This document shows positions 1-10,813 of a DNA stretch of 64,000 nucleotides, piece by piece. Both the position numbers and the translations under genes were made by a program. The notes below the pieces were generated by a model that did no database searches, had not been told where the DNA came from, and worked only from the letters and a program-made list of their open reading frames with translations. The stretch's first letter is position 1; each line of letters opens with the position of its first letter. Source of the stretch: Leidyana gryllorum EB-2025a (Eukaryota > Apicomplexa); contig JBLWGC010000043.1 of assembly GCA_048772705.1 (NCBI GenBank), forward strand, positions 489,169-553,168, in the 5' to 3' direction.

Positions 1-516
1 TTGCGGACAGATCGCTTAGGCCAGGAGCGACGACAAGTTGTGACTGCGTGCAAAGCCATGTCTGAAGCCCTCACAACGTCCACTTGTCCCAGCCGCATTC
101 TTCTTTTGCTGTTGGCCATCCGCAGCGGGGTGCGGATCAGTGAGAGTGTTTGGTGGCGCACAGAGCTGTCCAGATATCTCGAGGATGTGCAAAGCAAGAC
201 TGAGTGTGCTTTTCTTGAGGTCGTGGACGCAATTCGCGCTAGCAGTGCGAGCCAAATGCTGGAGGGGGTCATGCAGGCATATGATCGACTCACAGAGAGT
301 CACAGTAACCTGATCCGACGAGTCACAGTGAGCGCAGTCAAAGGCATCAATGTCTCAGACGCCGTTGTCGACAAATTGGACCCGATGGCAGAATTGAAGG
401 AAAAACGTTTACTACTAGTTGAGGTCACTGAAGATCAAGTCGCTGAGCTAACTAAAAGAATCGACTGCTTCCGCTCTCGTTTACCCCAATCTACCGCAAC
501 GACATCAGTGTACTAA
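1..516 (+). CDS. C-terminal part of an unrecognised protein
   Basis: An open frame enters from the left edge of the window and stops at TAA 514-516, so only the last part of the protein is visible (at most 171 residues). The visible part is mostly helical in character, with charged stretches such as DPMAELKEKR near the end and no recognisable motif. There is no in-frame stop before the window edge, so the true start or the last intron boundary cannot be placed. The stretch 517-822 after it holds no supported gene. Confidence 0.5.
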   Translation: MRTDRLGQERRQVVTACKAMSEALTTSTCPSRILLLLLAIRSGVRISESVWWRTELSRYLEDVQSKTECAFLEVVDAIRASSASQMLEGVMQAYDRLTESHSNLIRRVTVSAVKGINVSDAVVDKLDPMAELKEKRLLLVEVTEDQVAELTKRIDCFRSRLPQSTATTSVY

Positions 517-733
517 CATAACAACACATCGTCGGCAACAGAGCAGCCGCCAGTCAGACAGATACCGATAAAACTGACGCCTCAGCTCCTTCACTCTCGA
601 ATAAGAATAGGGGAGAATCGAGGAGCATTCCAATTGGGAATCACCGCCAACAGCAGCACAGACACCAAACATGTGATCGACACACCCAGAATGTCAATTG
701 TCACTTGAATGGCAGCACCTGCAGAGAGAAGTG

Positions 734-760
734 AGTGGGAGAGTGGGAGAGTGGGAGAGA
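734..760. repeat. short tandem repeat in an intergenic gap
   Basis: Three copies of a 9-base unit (gtgggagag) stand in tandem in the 306-base gap between the first gene and the transporter gene. Nothing else is recognisable in 517-822. Confidence 0.7.
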
Positions 761-822
761 GCAACAGTGCCAGTGATCGTAGCCGAGATCAAATGTGTGA
801 GAGGGGCAGTGACTTTAGTGAG

Positions 823-1646
823 TTAAACACAAAGTAGTGATTGTTTGTTTATACCTGCGTGTGCAGGATCGAATCCGCACCACCAGAGCGCCAAAGGCAT
901 AAAAGTGCCAATGAGGACCGCGACAAAGACGATCAAATACATTGAAGCGCAGATCGCTGAAACGCAGCAGGAGATGTCTCCGCTATGGGGGAAGAGTCGC
1001 TTACCGGCCACCTCCCATACTGTGCCTTCGAAGAGATAGACACGGGCAAAGGACACCGCGGATAGAATGGTCGCCAGCTTGAGACTGCGCAGACAAACAG
1101 AGTACGTTAGACATCTCGCCCCACCGCACTGCAGTCTACTCACCCCGTCCAGAGCTCGCGACGCACAAAGTGTTGGAGTGTCTTGTGGGGGTAAAAGTCG
1201 TTACGGGCGATGGCTCTGATGACCAGAACGGTAGATTGGCTACCGGCGTTGCCTCCGGCTCCAACGAGCATTGTGAGGAAGAATACAATGATGGGATGTT
1301 GGACCAACAGTCCCTGGAATCGCTTGAGGATAAAGGAGGATAGACTCTGGAGGACCAGAAGCGCTACGAGCCATGAGAAGCGATGAGAGAATCGATTAAG
1401 ACTCTCAACCTCATCGGGTACGCGGCGATCGCTTTCAAGTCCACCTCCAGTGTTGGTGGTTACAAGACAGGTGGCGGGTCCCAAGGTGCGGGCGCTGGGA
1501 TGTGTGACCATGCTGGGTACTTCGGACATGTAGTCGAGCACTTCGACGCTTTCGGCGCGGAGTGTACTCGGTCGCAACATTCCAACCCCCAAATTGATTG
1601 ATCTCTCCAATCCCACCTCAAACAGTGTTTCAGCAGATGACATCAT
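823..1646 (-). CDS. SLC41/MgtE-type divalent cation transporter, single domain
   Basis: Two exons (1646-1144 and 1084-823) around a 59-nt GT-AG intron give 254 residues, with phase closing exactly. The protein has the MgtE integral-membrane signature: a first membrane helix followed by GAGGNAGSQS, and near the C-terminus a DPAHAG motif. Both are typical of magnesium transporters of the MgtE/SLC41 family, which work in plasma or organelle membranes. Only one set of membrane helices is present, whereas animal SLC41 proteins have two, and no CBS domain precedes it. The start ATG lies 28 bases downstream of the stop of the preceding same-strand gene. The ion and the membrane are inferred from the family alone. 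Confidence 0.8.
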
Positions 1647-1674
1647 AACTATCTCTCTCTCTACACATTCATTG

Positions 1675-2607
1675 TTAAGGGATCTCGTGGCCCCCTTTGC
1701 GGGTTCTGAACCAGAGATGGCTCAGAAAATGGGTAAGCACTACGACTAAGAAGACAATTATCCAGAACCTATACGCTAGTAGTAATCTGCCGACTCGATG
1801 ATCTCACTCACCGCACATTCATCACAGGATCCAGATATTGAACGGGCAACTGACCCTCGTCTAACTTGTCCGCCACCTCTCTCCTGGTCACAGCTGACCG
1901 TCTCTCTACTTCCTCCACCACAACAGTGGGTGAAACGGCCAATCCGTCGCCTCCTCCAGACTGCTCTGGATTCTTCGGTGGGGGAGTGTGGGCGGGTACC
2001 TCGGCAGCAGCCTCGATCCGCTTGAGAACATCAGCCTCCTCCTTCGTGACCTCCTGACTGTTAGGAGCCATGTCGGCGACCGCAGTCTCGACCGCCTCTT
2101 CAGCACTACTCGACGACACCAACTCCGCCGTAGTCGGCTCCTCCTCCTCGGCGGCCGCCGCAGCTGCCGTCTCCGGCGCCGGCTTCAACAAGGCGTCCTT
2201 GAAAGACAGAGATTGCCGCGGCTCTGCACGTAATGAGACAGAGAAATCGATTTGGTTCCTGTCAATCTGCCCAACTCACCTCCTGCGTCCTCCTCATTGG
2301 CGGTTTCCCCCTCCGAAGGAGGAGCCTCCCGCAGTATCTGCTCTGTGGCCGGAACGATTCGGGTCGTATTCTGGTTGGGCTCGTAGGTGCGATGATGTCT
2401 TATTGTACGCTTCTCCAACAGCGGGTGTTCCAAGAACGCCCCTCGCTTGTCTGCGGGCAAAATCACTACAGCGCCAGGAGACGTCTTGGAGGCAAAGGGC
2501 GTGGGAGCTCTGCCCCCCATAGATTCGACAAGTTCATTCAGCTCGTCCAACACTTCAGCCTCCAAAGGCAAGACCGAATATACCTCTAAAGTTGGTGGAC
2601 TAGACAT
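1675..2607 (-). CDS. Predicted tail-anchored membrane protein, unrecognised
   Basis: Three exons (2607-2280, 2223-1812, 1786-1675) give 283 residues. The introns are 56 nt and only 25 nt (1787-1811). Splicing the 25-nt intron opens a hydrophobic C-terminal helix (FWIIVFLVVVL) followed by a short basic tail, the layout of a tail-anchored protein. The middle of the protein is alanine- and glutamate-rich. An N-terminal part with PLLEKRTIRHHR looks ordered but I cannot assign it. Without the short splice the frame would end at 1808 and lose the helix. The ATG lies 49 bases after the topoisomerase stop on the same strand. Confidence 0.65.
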
Positions 2608-2656
2608 TTTTCCCGTATTCGCGCGAATTTTCCTTGAATGCATGTGCACATTAAGA

Positions 2657-5331
2657 TCACCAGATGAAGTCAGATTTTGCGTACATCGCCCACGGGAACT
2701 TCCGCAATAATGACATATTGAAAAACTTCTCAATGGGCAAATCGAGTTGTTTACAGAAGGTTACAGTGATTCTGCAAACAGAGAGAAATCAATCAAATAA
2801 CTTATAAAATGTGCCGTTTCAAGTCGCCGATTCCCAACACATTTTCGGAGACACACTCTCCACATTAATAATCAGAGCATCCGTCGTAACGAGATGCGGG
2901 GTGCAGTTTCAACGGCGACATCAAACGTAGAGCGCAGAACCGATGAATACTCACCTTGGATCCATATAGTGTTGCTTCGAAGTGTGGTTCGACACCGTCT
3001 TGTTCTCATCCTTGACCCGAATCCTCAACTCTTGATTGACGCGTTTGGTACTATACGGACGAACAGAGATGGCTATTGGGGAAAATGAGATTGACAATCA
3101 CTTACATTAGCTGTGTCAGCCGCTTCCCAACTTGATCTTCTCGCATGTTCGGTCTGACTGCAGACACTCTCGGAGGATCATCAGGACCCCGAGATTGAGC
3201 CTCGAAAGTAAATTCACGTTTGGAATCTTTCTTCAGATATGCGGCGTAGGCTTCCAACTCTTGAATGTCCTCACACAGCCAAGCCAACTGCTTCTGCAAC
3301 TTTTCCATCGACGCGTCGTGCTGTTTGGGAACACTACGCTGGTGATTACATAGGATGGCGACTTGACTGCAGAACGGCAATGAATGTCTTGCGCGCGAAT
3401 CGACCATACTCACCGATTAGCGTGTTCATAGAATCGCTTGCAGTCTTCAACATTACTTTTATCCACATTGTGATCAGGTTCGTCAATCTTGGCCAACTCT
3501 GACTGCAACGTGATGGACGCATTATAGGTTCTGAACACTTTTGCCGATAAACCAGGCATCAGATCTCGCAGATAACGATTGAGGGCACCTGGCTGAACCG
3601 CGAATGATGAGGGAATGTCATCGACAAAAACAAAGTCCACTCACCGAGGTGGTGTCAAATATGTTCTCTGTGGCGCTCTTGTTGGCACAGAAAGACTTGA
3701 GATTGTGATACGCCATTGGATCCAACGTGACAGTATTTAAGTATCGGATCGAGTCCTTCCCGAGAAAATCAAGGGTAATTTGACACTGCTCATCATCAAA
3801 AGCTGTCACGTGTTCAACTCTGAGACTGCAACACCCAACGGTATCAGCTTCTTCCTCACGATCTTTCTCATTCCCAACTCTCAGCGCCAAAGCGTCAATT
3901 ACGTAAGTAGCTGTACCCAACTGCTTCTCGGTGATGTCAGTGGCTGCAAACACACGTGTGTCATAGGAGACACGGAGAAATAATGTGCCACTTACACTGC
4001 ATCCGAGCCCGATAGTCCTTGCGAATGGCATAGATATGGTTCTTCAGCCTTCTCGCCAACTCGTACTTGAGATAATCTTTGATGCCCTTGACAGCACTCG
4101 AAGCGCCCAAGAACACATATTTTGGCTGATTGTTTACGGTATCCCTATATAAAGCCAGCCAAGTGACGCTGGGATCGTGATAGACATCTTGCCAACTATG
4201 GCCGCGTAGCCACTCAGGTAGTCGAGGCACCGGGGCGTTCTCGGACAGGTTTAAGATCACCTCATCAGGAAAGATTCTTCGCTTCAATTTCCCCATCTTT
4301 GGATGTTCACCACGTCCGCGAAACAGGCCTGGGACTTCGGCTTTGTAGCTAGCCACTTTTTCTCGAATCCAGTCATGCAGAGCGTACATGTGCGGGCCTT
4401 CCACCTTGAGCCTTTTGATCCTTTCCTCCTCACGTTCCTCCTTAGTTAGAGCTTTGCGATTCTCCTTCTCTTTGATCTTTTGTGCCTCCAAGAATTCACG
4501 GATTTCTGTGAAGTCCGCCTTTTCAAAGTATGGCAAGTTGGCCTCGACTCTGTTTCTTTTCCGCGAGCTGCTTCCCGGTGTCATGGCCAGCGCAGCAACT
4601 TTGGTATTCAATTCCATCGCCGGAGAGGGGTTGGAGGGAGTTGGAGCAGCAGCGCCGTCACTTGGGGGCTCCTCGTACCCGCCATTGATGAATTTGTGAT
4701 CCTCCGGGAAGGTGGAGAGGAAGGCTGTCCAGAAGTTGGTGACGAAGCGAGACTTTTCGGGATAGTCAGAAGTTTGGGCAGCACACCAGAAGTTCGCAAC
4801 CTCCTCTGACTGAGGGGGAAGCTCGATTCTGTGCCCGTTATATATCATAGGGATCTTGTGAGGCTGATACGGGGGATAGAACATGAGTCCATGATGTTCG
4901 AGATATCTCCATTGAGGATCATCCTTGCCCTTCATAGGCTTATCCCACCAGGTGTTAACAGGCTCGAAGTGCTCTTCAGTCAAGATGTGCTTTCGCTTTC
5001 GTGTGCCAGCATTTTTGGTTGGAGTTCGAGGCTCCTTCTTGACACTTGTCTCTTGTTTAGCCGAATTGGAGCGTTTGACGGGTGTTACAGGCTCGTGTTT
5101 GACTGTCTTGATTGGTGGCAGCTTAGTAGGGGGAATCAAAGGCTCCTCATCATCATCATCGTCTACAGGAGGTATGGGGACTGGAATAGGGGGCGGCAGG
5201 TCACTCGAGGCAGCGGGTAATATTGGCTCGTTATCGGACACATCCTCGTCAAGCACCATGTGTCGACTCTGCTGCCTGCGGGGTGGTTGGTCACCCATCA
5301 GATCGGGGAAAAATTTTACAAAGTTGAACAA
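2657..5331 (-). CDS. TOP1: DNA topoisomerase I (type IB)
   Basis: Six exons (5331-3996, 3943-3645, 3592-3415, 3367-3106, 3050-2955, 2771-2657) join in phase to 761 residues. Type IB enzymes relax supercoils through a transient 3'-phosphotyrosine nick in the nucleus. Visible parts are an acidic and proline-rich N-terminus, the core domain ([17 protein letters not shown] and later [15 protein letters not shown]), the linker, and a C-terminal domain with the active-site tyrosine in SKQHYMDPR at about residue 720. The last exon matches the conserved end (ITVTFCK, PIEKFFN). Introns are 47-55 nt except the last, 183 nt. A second ATG at 5298 (MGDQ) may be the true start. The gene is divergent from the + gene at 5341, only 9-42 bases away. 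Confidence 0.95.
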
Positions 5332-5340
5332 GGCTGATCG

Positions 5341-6172
5341 ATGAGGGTTTCAGATGCTGCTTACGCCCCGATAGGACAGAGTTTCAGCGTAGTGCCGACT
5401 ACGGCAGATGATCATCTCGTAAGCATTAGCGCTGCGCATTGTATTGTTGCGGCAGGTAACGTACGTTCCCGCGACGCACACTTATGTGGCCCCGGAGAGT
5501 ACTGCCACAGCGCCACTGAGAGAGTTGCAAGGCGACGAGTTTGATCCGTCAGCGCCTCCGATTGACAAGGCGCATCTGAAGTCTCTGTCTGGCATTATAG
5601 TGTCGTTGATATTCACGATGATGGTCATCTCAATGTATACCTGCCTTTCCCGGCCTGATTTCAGCTTTCCGTTTCTGCTAGTTGGTTACTACGCCTGGTG
5701 TGTACGTGGGCAGTGGAGTTCTTCAAAGATTTTCCGTGTCACACGTAATGGGCACACTAAAGAGGTGGAGAAAGTTTACGACCACACGACCAATCTGGTG
5801 TGTGCTACCCCCGAGACAGTAGCGAACGTGCAAGCTTTCAGCTATCTATTGGCAGCTATCAGTGTGCTCGACGCAATATGGATCTTCACGGGTTACAATG
5901 CCTGGACATGTCGTTTTGACGATCCCCCAAAGAATGATGACTCGAATCGCAAGGATCCGACCTTCTGCTTTGACGAGCGGTCCGAAAAGACCCTGATGAG
6001 TACCTATACAATTCACTCGTTCGCATTGCAGGCGTCTGTCATCAACATATTCTTGAAAGTGAGTATTGAAATCCCCCGTTTGTTGGTTGCCACACAAGTC
6101 GTAGGTGCTCACTGTGATCCTCTGCGCTTTATGGGTTTCGAGGCAGCAGAAGGCCCGATCAGCCTGAATTGA
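5341..6172 (+). CDS. Multi-pass membrane protein, unrecognised
   Basis: Exon 5341-5418, a 37-nt intron, then 5456-6172 give 264 residues if there is no further splice. Hydrophobic segments include SGIIVSLIFTMMVISMY and FSYLLAAISVLDAIWIF, with a cysteine-containing loop between or after them. A possible second intron begins at 6060 (gtgagt); using it would change the last residues only. Its coding end overlaps the coding end of the convergent CPSF73 gene (stop at 6159-6161) in either case. No family recognised. Confidence 0.7.
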
Positions 6173-8423
6173 CAGCTTCAACAGCAACAGCGGGTTGAGG
6201 CATGAGGCTGGGGAACTGCGCTGCCAACAATGTCTTGACCACTTCCCTCTCGTGTCGTCGATGATACTGAAGTGGATCGTCTTCTGCCCGTTGAAGACAC
6301 ACCCAATAGAGGCAGGCCATGACCCAATCTCTGGCCGGAGACCACTGAGCGACGACGAAAGTCGAAATTCGAGACAGCAGGACGACTCACCAAATGTTGA
6401 AAGACAATCTGTTTGGCCTCAATGTCAATCTCGAAGGCTAACCACCCGTTTATAGACCCTCGTACTCCTTTCTCTGTCCATTCCGGCACTAATCCACCTT
6501 TCTGGTACAACTCTTCTGCTTCGAGCACTATATGATTGAGACCTTCAGGACTCAAACACGCATCCGGAAGGTCCACACGGCACTTGAGCAGCACCTCCTG
6601 AGCTTCAACGTCGACGTAGGTGCTCAACTCATCCTCCTTGATCAAGCAAACTCTCTGCACGACGGCGGGGGATTGAGGGAAACAAAGACATTTTGTCTGA
6701 CTCACCCCTTGGGGTCTCGAGAGGACAATGGCACTGGAATACGGGCGGCTCTCCTCGTTCTCGTCCATGGTGCTGTGGATGATAAAGTTTGAGGGGTCGG
6801 CGGGCGGCAGAGACCCACCTGTCGTTCTCGGCTGCCAGTTCATCAGCTAAGCTTCCGAGCACGAGAACTTTATCTTTGATTGGAAACTCCAGCAACACTC
6901 TTTGAAGGAGATCGGGAGTGAACACCGAGAGTGCGGGTCTCAGAGCGACGAGTTTTTCCTTCAAAGCCCGCATTTCATTCCTCTCTCCGTGAACTAATAT
7001 CACAGAGGGAGGCATAATGCTGTCAATCAGATCGCTGGTCTGCTTGAAATCCGCGTGCGCCGAGAAGGATATCATCTCAAAGCTCGACCGAACGGGAATC
7101 TCTCGCCCATCGTTCCGAGTGATACTCGCCGGAAGCCCTTTGAGTTGATCTGCCAACGTTCCCCGCAAAGTGTACCCCGTCAAGATCACCCCGTTCCGGG
7201 CGTCTCCAGCCCACATCTCGAAGATCTCTCGAGAAGGACCACTCTGCAACATACCGGGAGCAGCGAGAACGACGCACGGCTCTGCGAAGATTGATTTGGG
7301 ACACTCCCAGCCAGAGACTCACCATCGCGTGTTAGAATAGCCCGAATTTCCTCAACACTCCGAGCAGACCGCACGTGTTTAAAGTTGAAGGCGTCTTGGC
7401 CTCTCATTGCCCGTTCCCGAACATAGTTTCCTCCATAGCCGGCCGCATATTCGGCCATAATTTCCATTCCCTTATCACTGAGAGCCGATAGATATATGAT
7501 GGGAGTCTTTGTCTCTCTCCGGCGACTCCACTGCTCATTCAGGATGAGGAGTAACTCTTGGACGCGGCCGAGCGCAAAGATGGGCAACAGACACTTCCCC
7601 CGTCTCCCCACCACAATGTTCTCAACAGCTTTGATGAACCGCCGCTCCCGCGCGAGGCGCTCTTCGTGGAGCTTAAGTCCATAGGTGGACTCACAAATCA
7701 AAACTTGGACGGACAAACCGCGGGGAACCGACGCCTTGGGGACATGTCTGTCCTCTTCGGCCGAGTAGTCACCTGGAAGAGTGTGTCGAACGGGAGGCCC
7801 CCCAGAAATGTCGCTGGGCTCTCACCGGTATAGAGGAGACGTATATCGCCGATTTTGACGGCGAACATACACGCGCCCACCACGTGCCCGGCTCCAAAGC
7901 AGGTGACTTCGATCCCACCATAGTCGACAGTTTGGCCAAAGTGCATAGTGTCAATCTTATCTAAGCACTTCTGGACATCATTCTGATTAAAGAGCCACGA
8001 CGCTCGGCCGCCAGAATGCTGTTTAGCGAATCCCGCATAGTCGTTCCAGACCAAAAGCGATAGAGCTTTGGTGGGTTCCGTCATTAATACCCGGCCACGG
8101 AACCACGTGTGGTTCAGCAGATACGGCAGCGCTCCACAGTGGTCGAGATGGAAGTGGGTAACCAGACAGAGTTCCACATCAGCCAAGTCGAGGACATCGA
8201 ATATAGGGAGGGCTGTCACACCAGTGTGGGCCGGGTGGATACCACAGTCGAACATTATCTTGCGGCCTTGGAACGATACGAGGATACATGAGCTGTTGTG
8301 GAGAGCGTCGCCGCCATAGTGACAATATTATAAAAGCACTCACCGCCCAACTTCGCATCCCGCCCCTAATGGGGTGACCTCGAGGTCAGAAGAAAGACGC
8401 CCTTCAACCTGGCGTCCCAGCAT
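6159..8423 (-). CDS. CPSF3: CPSF73-type pre-mRNA 3'-end processing endonuclease
   Basis: Seven exons (8423-8344, 8292-7826, 7772-7323, 7281-6819, 6772-6706, 6654-6391, 6344-6159) close in phase to 658 residues, near the usual size. This metallo-beta-lactamase/beta-CASP enzyme cuts pre-mRNA before polyadenylation as part of the cleavage and polyadenylation complex. It begins with PLGAGCEVGR and carries the zinc motif HFHLDH at residues 73-78, a GAGHVVGACMF strand, LLYTGDYS, ICESTYG, GYTLRGTLA, SFSAHADF and LVHGERNEM, all in family order. A C-terminal domain follows with motif-poor sequence. Introns are 41-53 nt. The 3' end overlaps the coding end of the convergent membrane-protein gene by 14 bases. 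Confidence 0.95.
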
Positions 8424-8426
8424 TGA

Positions 8427-9098
8427 GTGGTAAGTAGTTTTTTGGCATTGCCACCAATGATGTACAACTGCTCTGAACCTCCTACCCCTCTTGACCACTC
8501 CGCTATGCGCTCTCATCACCACACTCCCACCGAGAATCATGTTGAAAGACTTCTATCTCCCAACACCCTCCCGCCTTTCCCCGCCTCCGACGCCCCTGTG
8601 CAATCAGAGCCGGCAATGTGGCCCACAAGCGTGGGGGCCTTGCTGCTCCTCGCAGGACATCTGGTAACTCCAGATCGTACCCACGCTCTATGCTGCAACC
8701 TCTTATGTCTCGTCGTCTGTCTCATCATGTCTCTCGCCCCCCGCTACCGACCCTGCAGTGCAAGTACTGCTCTCTTCACGGCCACTATCCTCGAATTCGC
8801 CTTTACTGTGTGGTGTTTCTGCCTCTTCTCGGAAGGCGAGGGTCCGATCACTAACCCCGCTGTCTACTTGCTGCTCGGCCCTCACATTGACCCTCGACCC
8901 CTCTGTCTGGCCACAGCCGCACTACTCATCGCCGCCTTCTCGTGCCACGGATACGCCTTCCTCCTCGCCAGAGCTTCTTCCTACGTCGATCTGCGGTCAC
9001 TCACCCGAGCAAAGATGCCCTCGAGCCCCACTCAATTAGGCTTCTTCGGCGCCGGAGGCCCTCACCACGACGACGATGTCGATTCCTCCTACCCCTAA
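8427..9098 (+). CDS. Small multi-pass membrane protein, unrecognised
   Basis: A single open frame of up to 223 residues. It has about four hydrophobic segments: around GALLLLAGHL, NLLCLVVCLIMSL, TATILEFAFTVWCFCLF and LATAALLIAAF. It ends in an acidic, histidine-containing tail. ATGs at 8427, 8457 and 8460 are all possible. The first is only 3 bases from the start of the divergent CPSF73 gene, so one of the later two seems more natural. No family recognised. The following gap 9099-9382 shows nothing. Confidence 0.6.
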   Translation: MVSSFLALPPMMYNCSEPPTPLDHSAMRSHHHTPTENHVERLLSPNTLPPFPASDAPVQSEPAMWPTSVGALLLLAGHLVTPDRTHALCCNLLCLVVCLIMSLAPRYRPCSASTALFTATILEFAFTVWCFCLFSEGEGPITNPAVYLLLGPHIDPRPLCLATAALLIAAFSCHGYAFLLARASSYVDLRSLTRAKMPSSPTQLGFFGAGGPHHDDDVDSSYP

Positions 9099-9382
9099 TC
9101 ACCCCCAAAAGATCGATTCAAAAGCAAAGCAAAGTCTCCATCACCCGTCCCGGTTTCGGACTCTACAAATCTAGTTAGTGAATCCACTCCAAAGAGTGTG
9201 GACAACAATACATACATTATCCGTTGAACCAAAATCTTATATACACAGATAAATCGCATAAATGTGTCTGATGATTTGATGCTATTTCTCCGCAATGACT
9301 GACTGACTGATTCACTGTCTGTCTGGATGATTGAATGATCAATGACAACCGATCGACTACAATTCATCTAATACCCCCACTT

Positions 9383-10463
9383 TCAGTGCAGAGCTTTCGA
9401 AAGGAAGCTCACTTGAGCCCCCGGCTGCACCCCGTTGTTCCCCGGTGAACCCACACCTGTCGAAGTCGTGACCAAAAGCTGTTCTGAACTCTTTTTCTCA
9501 TCGTTCGTGAACAATGTGAACTCTCCGTTCTCAGATGGTGGAGATGACATGTCGGACGACATGGAAATCGTCACGAACGACTTGTCACCTGCGATACTCA
9601 CTTGTTCACCTGCCTCTTCTGAGCTTTGAACAGTCTCCTCAGCTGGAACACTCTCCTGCACCTCGTCTTTCAGCGTCCAACTCCACCGGTTCGATTGACG
9701 CTCAGCGTTCTGATAGTAGAATACTGCCGCATTCGCAGTGGGGTACAGTAATTCGAATGACAAGCGGAGTGCCTTGGCTGCAGAGTCTGTCCAGTACACT
9801 TTCCGCCGTTCTGCAAAGGGATTCCGAAATCCGAAACCCTTTCTGGCTTCCCTCAGATACAATCCCAGCTGCTCTGCCAGAAAGTACACATCAGCTCCCC
9901 CTGCGGGCTTAGCCCCCAAGAAAGTCAATCGACTGTAGTTAAATGGAGTGGATAGCTCTGTGGCATGAGCAGAAGACGACGAGCGACGCTTGTCAAGAGC
10001 CGTACCATAGTATGCCCCAACATATTTGGAAGGACAGTGTTCCCGTCTAGGGCTGGTGCATCTAAAGCGTTCCCCAAGATACTGAAGCATAAAGCGCCCG
10101 CCCGGTGTCTGACATTCGTCGCGCGCCTCGCCACTATAGCCAAAACGAATTCGCCAGACTGAGCCGCCATAACATCCGCAACTCAATCGGGGGTACCGTC
10201 GCGTTATTGTGAGGTTCTTACCTCCGGCCAATTCCTGTCACAAACGTGTGTGGTTGCGCTCAATTTTAGCTGGCACTTACCCATCCATCCTTCTTGCACG
10301 TGATCTGTGCCACAGATTCCTGCTCAAAGAGCTCCGGCCACCTTTCGAACCGCCAACAGACTATCAAACTCTCCACAATCGCTCTGCAATACGGGTTGCT
10401 GATATCGACATCCTCGCCAAAGATGCGGTGTCCAATGTGTGCTTCAAGTTCGCTTTGTTTCAT
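9383..10463 (-). CDS. Unrecognised protein with a 13-nt microexon
   Basis: Exons 10463-10281, 10234-10222 (13 nt) and 10158-9383 join in phase to 323 residues. The N-terminal half looks globular, for example WRFERWPELFEQ, then WRIRFGYSG and RFMLQYLGERF after the microexon, then SRLTFLGAK and VYFLAEQLGLYL. The last 80 or so residues are serine-, glutamate- and threonine-rich. The second intron (63 nt) is a multiple of three without a stop, so a form that keeps it would still be in frame. The gap upstream, 10464-10813, holds nothing I can support. Function unknown. Confidence 0.6.
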
Positions 10464-10813
10464 CGAGCAATACTATTAGGTGGCAGCGTCTATAGTGACG
10501 GCGCTGACGTTCTGTTGTTAGGTGTGGAGAGATACAGAGACATGTGTGTTGTTAGTCGGACAAATCCAGCACAATTCCGAGGGCGCCAATATAAACGCGC
10601 GGTCGCGTGTATTACGCACGCCTACACCAGCGCGATATTGTAACCAACTTACGAACAATTGATCACTCTGGAGTCCCGTCGCGTAGCGTGCGTGTTGGTC
10701 TGTGTGTTCTTAAGGGAGTGAGTACATGAACCACTGGTCAATTAGATCTCGGCATCAGCTCTTTCTGCGCGACTTTCTCTCTCGCTCGCAACCCCCACGT
10801 TCTGCAATCCCGG

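Noticed and set aside
864-882. A tRNA T-arm-like word (ggatcgaatcc)
   Set aside because: It lies inside the transporter coding exon on the other strand, and no acceptor stem or A box is present.
823-2607. Fusion of the tail-anchored protein gene with the SLC41/MgtE gene through one long intron
   Set aside because: A 25-nt intron gives the upstream gene its own membrane anchor and a stop at 1675, 28 bases before the transporter ATG. Acceptors for a fusion in the right phase are poor.
10530-10552. A U6-like word (gatacagagac)
   Set aside because: The flanking U6 sequence is absent, and the match is too short to mean anything.
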